A stretch of 64,000 nucleotides of DNA from Gnetum montanum (Eukaryota > Streptophyta > Gnetopsida > Gnetales > Gnetaceae), in contig MNCI01026259.1 of the NCBI GenBank assembly GCA_015680685.1, positions 499,456-563,455 on the forward strand, read 5' to 3'. The position numbers and the translations under genes are program-made. The number at the start of each line of letters is the position of its first letter. The first letter of the stretch is position 1. Below the pieces are notes generated by a model that saw only the letters and a list, made by a program, of their open reading frames with translations, was not told the DNA's origin and searched no databases. Shown here in pieces: positions 46,774-57,813 of the stretch.

Positions 46774-48843
46774 ATCAAAAAGCTATTTCAATCCTATCAA
46801 AATACCAAAGAATTTTATAAAACCCTCTAGACTATTGAATTTCTCAACTGGCTTATCTATAGCAATGGCTCTCTTACAGTGATCCTAATAGTAACCTTAA
46901 ACATTACATAATAATAAAATTTTCTATTAGATTTCTCTTAAGGCTTTCCAACATGAGCTCTTTTATGGTAAATATTAATAGGAGTCTACTATTTAGCAAT
47001 AAAGAACTATAAAAACAATACAAAAATCCAAAATTTAAATGCCAAGAAGAAAACTACCTAAACCACTAGCTATGCAACCTAAACAAAATAAGAATGAATG
47101 AACTCACAGGATTAAACAAAGTAGCTAAAATAATATCTTTAACAAGCCATCTTCCAAGAAATATTCGAAAATGTCTTCTTAATTCTCCCCCTTCAAAAAT
47201 CCCCTTACATTCTACCCTTGAAGCCTTTTTATAGTGGCTTCAAGGTAGTTAAAATTATTATCTAGGTTGGTTGTAACCACTATACAAAAAAATGCTATAC
47301 TTGACATATCTGTGGTAGTTACAACCACCATGGAGACTAAGAAGCGATAGTTGACAAGTACCTAGTAGTTACAACTACAATGGTAGTTAATTTTAACAAC
47401 TAAAGAGAAAACAGATATGGTGGCCAAATGCCCTATTTTTTCCTTCAATAATAGCTCTCTTTTTATAAAAAAATGCATAGAGATAAATTGATTATATTAA
47501 TGGTTACACTGTCAATTTAAAAAAATTTCTAGAGCATGAGTTTTCATAAGGTAATGTCTCTTCATATGGGAAATGCACCACAATTACCAGCAAATCATGA
47601 ATCCAAAGTTTTTCTTTTTTCTTGGACTTAGTAATCAAATTAAACAAAATGTTCAACCACCAAAATCATCCTAGCCAACACTGTACACATCCTCCAATAC
47701 TACTACATCATCCATCACATTTTCTACCATCCAACTACAGGGAGACACATCTCTATCCTCTGGTAGATCATGTGTTAACAATATTGATGCTCGTTCTTGC
47801 TTGATTTGGGGAAGGAAACTAAAGGTAGTTCTCCTAGAACTCTGGCCATAATTAGTCACCCACAATGGTAGAAATTCATACTACAGCACTAGTGGACATA
47901 ATAAGGTCTTCAGAGTATTGTTGACAGCTGCCAAGGAGCACCTATGGTTGGTAGTAAAGGTAGCCATTACAACATTAGCCTAATGTGCATGATGCTCCTA
48001 AAAACCTTTTCATCACTGTCAAATGCCAAGAAACCCTTGTGCTCAAACTTTGCGATCATGGAACATGACTTCAAAAATAGCCATGATAGAAGCATGATGA
48101 AATCTAACCAACCACTAGCATCATGGACGTGATGCTACTACCATCGATGCAACCACAATAGAATTCACAATGGTATTGAACTCAAAAATGGTTGGATGAA
48201 TGTTATTGATGACGATAGAGATCTTGTTAATGATGCATTTGCTACCATAGTGGATCAAAACCTTGCTTCTATGTTCAATGTTGTTGCCCTATGATGCTTT
48301 GTGTCTGGTTGCTACCACGAATCAAAACCTTGTCACTACCATTTCTTGTAGTTCTTGAATTAGGGTAAATCTAGCACATCTTGACTTGAATCTAGTAGCC
48401 TATTTTCTTTTTATTTCCAAATTATTTTCACACTTATGTGATCATTTCTTGGTGATTAGTATTTGGGTAATCCCCTTTTCTACAGATTTTAGGACTTTTA
48501 TTCAACTTTTTTAATCAACTATAAAATATTATCTAGATTTAAATTTCCAAATCCACATTTGCTATTTTTAGTTATGAATTACACACACAACAAATCTGCT
48601 ATAGGAAACTTGAATAATATGAACAACAATTTTTTATTTTTGCTTCATTTGATTCTTACTTTTCAACTTGGATTTTCATTTTAATTAAAGATGGGTATTG
48701 CACATCTGTTTCTTGCTTGGTGCCATCAAGAATGGAATTAAGGACTAATTGTATCTCTTTAAATTTTTCCAAAATTCAAAATAGACCATATAATAAACAA
48801 AATCTTTTTTTATGCTTGTTCCATCAAATGGTCAAATGTGACA
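46774..48843 (-). repeat. 3' LTR of element 6 (about 2070 bp)
   Basis: Matches 55806-57813 from tcaaaaagctatttcaatcc to caaatgtgaca, including short ORF-like stretches present in both copies (for example 47622-47804 and 56591-56788), which are therefore LTR sequence and not genes. The following plus-strand bases are pyrimidine-rich (tttcttaccctatttttttt), a polypurine tract on the minus strand. Confidence 0.85.
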
Positions 48844-49069
48844 ACATTTCTTACCCTATTTTTTTTTATTCTTTGTTTTTCCAATGTCAATTAAGAAATA
48901 ACAATTTTATTGAACATTTACATGAAAAAATGGAAATATTTTTTTGAGAAAAACTTTCATTAAACATAAGGTTTAATGAAATAAAAACCTTAGCCCTAAT
49001 AAAAATTTAAAGAACTATATATTGGAACTTTATACATACTATTCAATGGAGAGAAGTGAATAGTTAAAA

Positions 49070-49525
49070 TAGCTTTCTTAAGAATCTTCTTGTCTTAAAC
49101 CTTTTCATACACTATTTCAGTTGAAACTAATGCATTGTCTTCATCTTTTCTTTCTTCTACTGTTCTAACTTCTTTTGCATCCATTTCATTTGCATTTTTC
49201 ACCTTTGTTGATCCTTGTGGCTTATCCCAATTAGATACTTCTGTATCTTGGGATACAAATGCCTCTCCTCAAGAATCATCTTGGTTATAATTTTCTTGAT
49301 TTTCTAACTAACTATCACATTCATGAAATCTTCCCCAATATTAGCTTCTATAGAAAGTCCACTAGTATGAAACATGAACTCATCAGAAAGACAAAGTAGA
49401 AATGGACTTTTCCTTGATGCTCCATGGGCTTCTGCTTTGCAATAAGCTCTTAGGACATGTTCCAGGTAGTATCTCATTACATATGGGATAAATGATCTTC
49501 CCATAGCTCTCTCACCAAGAATCAT
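49070..49525 (-). pseudogene. extra ORF of element 6 between integrase and 3' LTR
   Basis: On the minus strand 49525-49304 reads MILGERAMGRSFIPYVMRYY, followed by a Cys/His-containing middle and an acidic C-terminal tail (QDTEVSNWDKPQGS and EVRTVEERKDED) to about 49070. Stops occur after INVIVS and in the tail. I do not recognise the family. Its position is where Tat- and Athila-like elements carry additional ORFs. A role cannot be assigned. Confidence 0.45.
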
Positions 49526-49923
49526 CCTTTCTCAAACTTACACTCTTGCTAGTCTTCTTTACTCGTACTTTGAACTGAAAATCTCCAACAATCTATGTCT
49601 CTTCTTATAGTAGTAATAAAATTTAAAATTCCCACAAAATTTCGCTAACCAACTTTGCCACCTTTATTCATATTAATTGCTTTCTAATCATTATATCAAT
49701 TTAGATTTTATCATTCGATTGTTGGAGTTACTTCCCACTAAATAATTAATTAACCACCACTTCCACTTACTCATCTCAAGTAATGATTACTTTGGACAAT
49801 ATGAATTTAATAATTCAACTAATATTTTTAATTAAATATCTTTAAATGCATACATAACATGAACACATGTTAATTTTTATTTTATTTTATTTTAAAATAA
49901 TAAATAGACTTACTTAACCATAT

Positions 49924-50196
49924 GAATAGAGCATATATGGGGGGGTGTCGGACCCTGAAAAGAAGTTTTATTGAAATTAAAGGTGCATCAATTACAACAA
50001 CTTGAACATCATGAATGACACTCAGGAAACACCTTAGAAATAGATGAGTATTAGGGGAGGTACCCCAAGTTGGGGCACAACCAAATGTCTGCACAAACTT
50101 GCTTGTTACAAAATAGAATGACATAGAATTAGATGAGGCAAAGAGCTCTCAATTAAGGATAGAGAGAATTCCAATGGTGAGAATAGAGCATATATG
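49924..50196. mobile_element. 241-bp insertion flanked by an exact 16-bp direct repeat
   Basis: The word gaatagagcatatatg occurs at 49924-49939 and again at 50181-50196; the bases between (49940-50180) start gggggggtgtcgg-like and end aatggtga. There are no terminal inverted repeats. On the minus strand the insert contains aataaaa 25 bp from its end and looks like the 3' end of a transcript. A 16-bp duplication points to target-primed retroposition, although no poly(A) tail is present. Confidence 0.7.
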
Positions 50197-50419
50197 TCAT
50201 GATTAAACATAACACTAATATAATACATGCTACTACCAAGTGCATACATAATAGTTCCTATATAAAAATTTTATTATTTATTATTATATATATTCAACCA
50301 CCTTATACTTAAATATATTATTATACTATGTACATATATTAATTTGTATAAAAATATTTAAGTCATGGGAAGCTATCCAAAATAATGTTTTATATGTAAA
50401 AAATTAAATGGAAACTACA

Positions 50420-51460
50420 ATTCCATACCATCTAATATTGATAATTTATAAGTACCCTTGCATAATTGTTTTGTAATCTAAAATGGACTAGTCCATGTTC
50501 GTGTGAACTTATTCAATTTCTTCATATTCTATAGTAGGACAAGATCTCCTATTCAAAAAGTTCTTTTCAAATCCTTTTTATCAAACCATCTTTCGACTTG
50601 ACATGTACTTTTTAACAAATTATCCTTTGCTCTATCTATCTCAGCTTCTATCTTGATAAGTAAGGTCATAAAGCTTTTATCTTTATCAGTTTTCTCACTA
50701 TACCTTTATACAAAATTTGAAGCTAAACTTATAATCTTGTTTGTAATTCTTGCGGGCAAACCATAGACTAAATTATAAGGTGATGTTCCAATAGCCTTCT
50801 TAGACCTAATACAATCTATCCATAATGTATATTGTAGATAATCAATCCAATTTCCTAAATTCCCACCCATTGATTTCTTGATGTAGGAAATAAGCTTTTT
50901 ATTTATAGATTTAGCTAAATCATTTCCTTGAGGATAATAATTGAAAGAGGAAAATATAAAAATGGATTTTTCTTATGCCCATGTTATGAATTCTTCAGAC
51001 TAAAAAGTGGATTCATTATCATATACTAGTACTTTAGGTAGACCAAAATAACTTAAGATTTAATCTTCCAGAAACTTGATTACATCTAATGTTGTACTTC
51101 TTTTTAGAGCTTTCACTTTAGACCATTTAGTGAAGTAATTAGTAGCTGTCAGAATAAACTTATGCCTAGCTCTTGAAGAAGTAATTGTACCAATGAATTC
51201 CTAACCCCATTGCTGAAACAATCTATCCACAATTACTAGTTTTAAGGGGGCTCAATCCTTTTTAATCTTTGGTTCATGGATTTGACATTTATAACATCTT
51301 TGTATTTTCAAAGCAATATCTTGATACATAGTGGGCCAATAATATCCATATCAAATTATATGTTGCATAGTTGATTTAGGGGATTCATAAAATAAATTAG
51401 TATGATAATGGAATTTTTCTAAGATGAAACCAATTTGATTATTATGAACGCATTCCAACA
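50420..51460 (-). pseudogene. integrase remnant of element 6
   Basis: On the minus strand: a zinc-binding region (FHYHTNLFYE, then CYKCQIHE at about 51300), and a catalytic core starting near 51230. The first acid is Asn (TNYFTKW, 51138-51140), the second is kept (VYDNESTF at about 51020), and the third is Lys (NDLAKSINK, 50920-50922) in place of Glu. The C-terminal part ends near 50440 (GTYKLSILDG). Several stops. The enzyme would have inserted the element DNA. Confidence 0.75.
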
Positions 51461-51479
51461 AAACCCCTCTAAAATCCTT

Positions 51480-52830
51480 TCTATCTAATATACCATCTTT
51501 AACTAGAAATTTACGTGTTTTCTTGAAGAAAGCTCCATTTTGAATTATAGTTAAAATATTTAGGACTTCCCTTGTATTTAAAAACTTTAAAACTTCATCA
51601 TACCAATTTCCCTCATGAGTATCAAGCGTAAATACTTCATTTTCTCTAGTAATTAATTTGGCTAATCCCATTCCCTTAACCATTTTACATATTTCTAATG
51701 AAAATCTAAAAATTTGAAGCTTTATAAGCCACTTTCCTCTTTTCAATCCAATTTCATTTTGTGCTAAGGATTGGTTGACTACGAGTTTGATTAGCATAAT
51801 ATGAACTAATAAAATTTCCAGATAATATTTAAAATACTTAAGTGCTTTAATGATTATGAACACTTGTTTTTCCAAATCTGAATAATTTAGTTTAGAACTT
51901 TTGAACTAGTACCCAAAAAATCCAATTGGTTCATCTTGCCCTTCATGTTTTTGAGTCAAAATGACAACAATGGAATCATTAGAAGCAAAAGCATATAGCC
52001 AAAAATCTTCCTTTAATTTAGGTTTAATCAAATATGGAGCTTCTTAAATAGCCCTTTTAATTTTTGCTAAATATTTCTCCAATGCTGGTGTTTTCTTTAC
52101 TTGAACATCTTTCTTTACCATCTGTATCAAAGGTTTAGTAATTTTGGTGAATCCAAGGATAAATCTCTTAACCAAATTTATCTTTCCAGAGAAAGATCTA
52201 AGATATTTTTTACTTATAGGATGCTCAATATGTTGTACTGCTTGGATTTAAGAATTATCTATAGCAATTCCTTTTTGATAGATCACATGGCCTAATAAAC
52301 TCCCATATTTAACTCTAAATATACACTTCTTAGGGTTTAATGAAATACCATACTCAAAAACTTATTGGAGATGACCAATATGATCTTGTTTTCCATTTGA
52401 AAATATGGTAATATAATCCAAATAAACCATAACAAATTCACCAATTAGACCTTTAAAAGCTAAATCCATTGCTCCTTGGAAAGATGCTCCAGCATTTGAC
52501 AATCTAAATGACATTCTTTAGTAAGCAAAAGTTTCCCATTTGGTGATAAATGTTATCTTATATCTATCATTGTTATCTACCATGACCTGATTATAGCCTG
52601 AAAAACCATCTAAGAAAGAATATACTTGACAACCTAATACCTTAATCAACATCTCATCAACTCTAGGAAATGAATATTTATCATTCTTTGAAGCTTCATT
52701 CAAATTCTTGAAGTCTACACAGAGCCTAATGTTACCATTTTTCTTTCTTACTAGAATAAGGTTAGCAAGCCATGTTGAATATCGGATTGGGTATATGATT
52801 CAGGCTTGTAATAACTTCTTGATCTTAGCT
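51480..52830 (-). pseudogene. reverse transcriptase and gypsy-type RNase H of element 6
   Basis: On the minus strand: fingers with LANLILVRKKNGNIRLCVDF (about 52790-52730), palm with YSFLDGFSGYNQV (about 52600), and the active site MVYLDYITIFS with YLDY at 52413-52424, so the second Asp of YLDD is Tyr. Then GHVIYQKGIAID and FSGKINLVKRFI-type connection motifs. The RNase H (51875-51600) keeps NYSDLEKQVFIIIKALKYFKYYL, but the expected T-D-H acid is lost. It would copy element RNA; inactive now. Confidence 0.8.
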
Positions 52831-52897
52831 TCCATAGCTACTTCAAATGATGGATTGAATTTCCTTTATTTTTGCATAATGATTTTACAACCATCTA

Positions 52898-53353
52898 TTA
52901 AAGGAATTTATGTATCATCACATCTAGTCTAAAAGATTTAAGATCATCATAAGACCAAGCAAAATTTTCCAAATTATTTTTTATGAGTGATAACAAGTTT
53001 TGCTTGAAAACTAAATTTTTTTCCTTTATGATATTTAACATCTTGGACATCTCATTAGATCCAAGATTTACTTCTTTGAAAGCTTGATCATTGGGATTTT
53101 TTATATCCTTTCTAGTAAAAAAAATTTTCTCAAACTCATGTACATAATCGTTTACCTTTTTAGGAATAAAATTTTCCTTAAATTTTGACATTGTCTTAGG
53201 TATGACTTGACCTTCAAATTCTTGTTTGTTTCTCACGAACCTAAGTATTTGACCATCATCTTCAAATACCTGCAAATGTTTTATGTTATCTAGTACTGAT
53301 GGTTGATGTTCTTCTTCAATCATTACATGCCCATATCTTTCTATCTTTTGCAT
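52898..53353 (-). pseudogene. linker between the upstream RNase H and RT, element 6
   Basis: An open minus-strand stretch of 151 codons. The end reads NNLENFAWSYDDLKSFRLDV, the standard sequence just before plant Ty3/gypsy RT domains. The start continues directly from the RNase H C-terminus. This confirms that RNase H and RT are joined in one polyprotein. Confidence 0.75.
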
Positions 53354-53906
53354 ATCTAATGTTGAAGCTACCTTTGCTAAGTCATCTGCTATATAATTGC
53401 CTTCTCTACCTATATATTCTATCTGGTAGTGCTCAAACTATTCTAACATTTTTATAAGGTCATAAAAATGAAATTTTTACTATGTAATTACCCTTAACTT
53501 GCTCACAAACTAATCTTGAATCTCCCTTTATAGTGATTACCTTGATTTCTTTTTCCAAAGATGTTCTAATACCAATACAAAAATCTTCATATTTGGCCTT
53601 GTTGTTAGTACAAGGAAAAGATTGATGAATTGCCTTTAAAATTTCTAGTGAATTATTTCTCACTATAACTATTCTAGCTTCTACACCTTTAAAATTACAT
53701 GAGCCATCAAAGTACAATTCCCATTTTTTCTCATCTTTGGATTTTTCTTTTCTAGAATCATAAATTTCTTTGAGTGTACAAATTTTTTTTTCAAAACTTC
53801 CTTTTTCAATCATTTTACTTTTTCCATTTAAAGTAATATTATCAATCATCAAAGGTTCACCATACACATATATTTGGTTTGGTTCTCCTTTACAAGGTAG
53901 CCACAT
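53340..53906 (-). pseudogene. RNase H-like domain upstream of RT, element 6
   Basis: On the minus strand: KKWELYFDGSCNFKGVEARI (first acid kept), then FPCTNNKAKYEDFCIGI (the usual A-E-Y Glu is Lys), IKGDSRLVCEQVKGNY (Asp kept) and, after a frame break at about 53460, REGNYIADDLAKVAST (last Asp region). This pattern is that of the RVT_3-type RNase H found as an additional domain in Tat-group elements. In those I recall it downstream of the RT-RNase H pair; here it lies between protease and RT. It would remove RNA from RNA-DNA hybrids. Confidence 0.8.
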
Positions 53907-53939
53907 GTGTGAATAGTTTCTTGATATTTAACCTGAGAA

Positions 53940-54320
53940 ATTCTTACTCCAACTTCTACTCAATAAGAGACTATTGGAGTTTGGTATATCTGCCACTTGA
54001 ATAGTTACTCTACTTTTGATGTGGGGTTCAGAAGTGATTTCTAATAGAACATTTGGTAATTGACCCACAATCTTCACTCTACTCTTATCCATTTAAACAA
54101 TATATTTATTTGATTTTTTAGGAATCAAACCAAGTTTCTTGCATATAGATAGTGACATTATAGTAGATGTGGCTCCAAAATCAACCAAACAATTGTGTAA
54201 ATATTTATCCTTTAACTTCATTGTCAAAAGAAAAGGAGGAGCTTCTTTATCAGGAATACAATCATAACCAGCCTTGATTTTTCATCATTATTAGACACAT
54301 AACTTAACTTTAATTCTCCA
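53940..54320 (-). pseudogene. pro: aspartic protease of element 6
   Basis: On the minus strand about 54200-54150 reads CLVDFGATSTIMSLSICKKL: the catalytic Asp is kept, but D-S-G has become D-F-G. The flap side follows, and LLLSRSWSK at about 53965 is a variant of the ILGR-W box. Frames change around 54270. Position directly after gag and before RNase H. Confidence 0.72.
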
Positions 54321-54467
54321 ACTCTCCTTTTACCTTTAATAAACTCTAGATCCTTTTTTTTTATCTCCTATGTGTAGTAATTGATATATGCTAATATTGG
54401 CCCTAACATGTTTAAGATGTTCGATCAAATCATATTCCTCATTTCCAATAAAGCTTGATTTTTTTAT

Positions 54468-55663
54468 CTATTTATTGAAAGACTGATTTGAAGTGCTTTG
54501 TTCAACTTGATCTTCTTTATTCTTATTTTTCTCTCTTCTAGTTGGCTCAAAAGCTTTTCTTTTAGTAGATGGATTAGCAATAACATTTGGAGGTCTAGAA
54601 GTAGTTAGTCTTTCCTTTGATCTTAGATTATATTCATTTTCCTCATTCTTATTACACCTCCCATCTAAGGATATATCTTCTTTAGAACTTGATAGAGAAG
54701 AAGTATTACTAGACCTAGAATTAGAAGATTTTCTTACATAATGAACACTAGATAGCTCATTATTAGATTTAATACCAAGAAAGTTAGACACAACAAGGTC
54801 ACTATCATCCTCATCTTCTACAACTTAGTGTCTTGATATTTATGTTTTCTATTTTTCTTTTCTTCCTTGATATTAATTCTTGCCAAGGCTTTTTCTAGTT
54901 TTACTAATTTGTTTGACATATCTCGCATTAATTGTCATTTTTTAGATTCTCTTCCTTTAGGTTCTTACTCTATTTTAATATGAGATGGACCTAATAAAGC
55001 TTAAAACTAAGCAAAATCTTGCATATGAATCATAACTTTTTCTTCTTTTTTCTTTTTCTTTTTCTTTTTTTGAGTTATAACAATCTCTTCATGATTCAAG
55101 TTTAACTATTTTTCTAACTATATAGCCTCACTAAAGTAGTCATTTAGTGTAGTTAAGTTCAGAGTTCTTCTTAACCAAATTGAAATGTTCGATTTGAAAA
55201 CCTTAAGATAAGTTTCTCTAAGCACTTCATATGATGGTCTATATTATCTGTGAAAGAGCTCACAAATTCATTGAAATTTGATGTTAAAATCTCTAATTGA
55301 TTCTTTGACTCCTTGCTTAGCTTGTATTAGCCCACAATATAGTTGTTGTTGATCTAAATGATCACCAAACTGGGTTAAGAAGAGACTTTTTATATCATCC
55401 CAACTTGAGATATTGTTGCTTGGCAAGTTTGAGTACCAAATCTAACCCACATCCTTTAGATTTGCTACAAATAATCTAAAGGCTTGATCTTGGTGTTGAA
55501 CATTTACATGAGCTAAAGCTAACTCAAACATGTGAATATACTCTTTAGCTAAATAAGCTTTTCTAGGAATAAAAGGCTCAGGCAAATCTTTATGAACTTC
55601 TTTAGAAATATCATTATAGTTTTGAAATCCTAATGGTGTGACTCTTTGCCAAGGATTTTCCAT
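54468..55663 (-). pseudogene. gag: gag of element 6 (broken)
   Basis: The minus-strand ATG at 55663 begins MENPWQRVTPLGFQNYNDIS. The capsid core follows: QAFRLFVANLKDVG, then WYSNLPSNNISSWDDIKSLF and QFGDHL (about 55480-55330). A long Lys/Glu-rich and Ser/Asn-rich C-terminal part reaches 54468 (SSNSRSSNTSSLSSSKEDI at about 54720). No zinc knuckle was found. An A/G-rich Lys-run region at 55080-55030 is low complexity. Stops are frequent between 55440 and 54800. Confidence 0.75.
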
Positions 55664-55805
55664 CTTATTCCTTTGGATTGTTGAACTCTTATACTTCTTA
55701 GATCTTCTCTTATAAACTAAGAAACTAAATAGAAGGGGAGATCTTCTTAAGCTTCTAGTCTCTAATCCACTACTTGTTTCAAACTCAAAAACTTTCTTTT
55801 ATTCA

Positions 55806-57813
55806 ATCAAAAAGCTATTTCAATCCTATCAAAATATCAAAGATTTTTAAAAACCCTCTAGACTATTTAATTGTTCAACTGGCTTGTCTATAGCAGAGGT
55901 TCTCTTATAGCAATCCTAATAGCAGCCTTAAACATTACATAATAATAAAATTTTCTATTATATTACTCTTGAGGCTTTCCAACATGAGCTTTTCTATGGA
56001 AAATATTAATAGGAGTCTACTATCAAGCAACAAAGAACTATAAAAGTGATCCAAACATCCCAAATTTAAATGTCAAGCATAATACTACTTGAACCGCTAG
56101 CTATATTTAGCAAAGCCATCTTTCAAGCAATTTTCCAAAATGTCTTCTTGATTCTCCCCTTCAAAAAGCCCCTTACATTCTTTCCTTGAAGCCTTTTTAT
56201 AGTGGCTTCAAGGTAATTAAAATCATTATTTAGGTTGGTTGTAAGCACTATACAAAAAGAATGCTATACTTGACATATGTGTGGTAGTTACAACCATCAT
56301 GGAGTCTAAAAAGCTATAGTTGACAAGTACCTAGTAGTTACAACTACAATGGTAGTTAATTATAACTACTATACAAAAAATAGGTATGGTGGCCAAATGC
56401 CCCTTTTTTCCTAAATAATAGCTCTTTTTTTCTTAAAAAAAATGCATAGAGCTAAACTAATTATATTAATGGTTATGCTATCAACTTAAAAAAATTTCTA
56501 AAGCACAAAATTTCATAAGGTAATGTCTCTTCATACAGGAAATGCACCACATTTACTAGCAAATCATGGACCCAAAGTTTTTCTTTTTTCATGGACTTAG
56601 TAATCAAATTAAACAAAACTTTCAATCATCAAAACCATCCTAGCCAACACTATACATGTTCTCCACTACCACTACATTGGCCATCACATTCTCTACTGCC
56701 TAACCATAGGAAGACATGTCTCTATTCTCTAGTAGGTCATGTGTCAACAAAATTGATGCCTCATTCCTACTCAATTTGGAAAAGATAAATGAAGGTAGTG
56801 CTTCTAGAACTTTGGCCATAATCGGCCACTTGCCGTAGTAGAAATTCAGATTGCAATGCCAGGGGATACGTCGAGGTCTCCAAATTATTATTGATAGCTA
56901 TCAAGGAGCACTTGCAATCAATAGTGAAGGTAGCCATTACAACATCAGCCTAATGTGCATGATGCTCTTGAAACACTGCAATCCCTGTCAAATGCCAAGA
57001 AACCCTTACACTCAAACTCCATAGTCATGGAACATGACTTCAAAAATAGCCACAATGAAATCATGATAAAATCCAACTGACCACTAGCATCGTGGATGCC
57101 ATGTTGCTACCATGGATGCAACCATAGTAGAAGTCATAGTGGTATTGAACTTAGCAGTGGTTGGATGGCTGTTATTGATGAGGGTAGAAATCTTGTTGAT
57201 GATGTGTTTGCTATCATGGTGGATCAAAACCCTACCATTGTTTTTAGTGGTGTTTCCCTATGGTACTCTGCATCTAGTTGCTGCCATAGATGAAAACCCT
57301 ATTGTTTCCATTTCCTACAGTTCTAGTATCAAGAGTAAATCCAACACATCTTGACTAGAATCTAGTAGCCTATTTTTTTTTTCATTCTCAAATTATTTTC
57401 ACACTTATGTGATCATTTCCTAGCAATTGGTATTTGGGAATCTCCTATTCTAAAGATTTTAGGGCTTTTATTCAACTTGTTTAATCAACTATAAAATATT
57501 GTCTAGATTCAAATTTCCAAATCCACATTTGCTATTTTTAGTTATGAATTACAGACACAATGGATCTATTGTAGGAAACTTGAATAAAATGAACAAATTT
57601 TTTTTATTTTTTCTTTATCCAATTCTTGCTTTTTAACTTGGATTTTCATTTTAATTAAAGATGGGTTTTGCACATCCATTTCTTGGTTGGTGCCATCAAG
57701 AATGGAATTCAAGATTGATTATATCTCTTTAAATTTTTCCAAAATTCAAAACAGAACATACAATAAACAAAATCCCTTTTTACGCCTATTCCATCAAATC
57801 ATCAAATGTGACA
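55806..57813 (-). repeat. 5' LTR of element 6 (about 2008 bp)
   Basis: Partner of 46774-48843. The leader of the element (minus strand) runs from here to the gag ATG at 55663. No primer-binding site of the tRNA-Asp type was found in it; a site starting near tggattagagac (55763 downward) is possible but unassigned. Confidence 0.85.

Larger units (their letters stand above)
46746..57813 (-). mobile_element. element 6: minus-strand Ty3/gypsy element with 2-kb LTRs and RNase H before RT
   Basis: A direct repeat of about 2 kb (46774-48843 and 55806-57813) flanks a minus-strand gag-protease-RNase H-RT-RNase H-integrase order, with an extra ORF between integrase and the 3' LTR. LTR ends are placed by where the similarity stops; on the plus strand both copies end gtgaca. 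The exact left edges and the primer site were not resolved (candidate left edge TG at 46746 and 55775). Sequence just right of the element is ataag. All domains contain stops. Confidence 0.85.

Noticed and set aside
47622-47865. Possible small genes in the 47.6 kb region, repeated at 56.6 kb
   Set aside because: Both lie inside the 2-kb direct repeat and are LTR sequence of element 6; the frames are not better conserved than the flanks.
46746-57813. Element 6 as an endogenous pararetrovirus
   Set aside because: It has long direct repeats and an integrase core, and no movement protein or coat protein signature was seen; Ty3/gypsy fits better.
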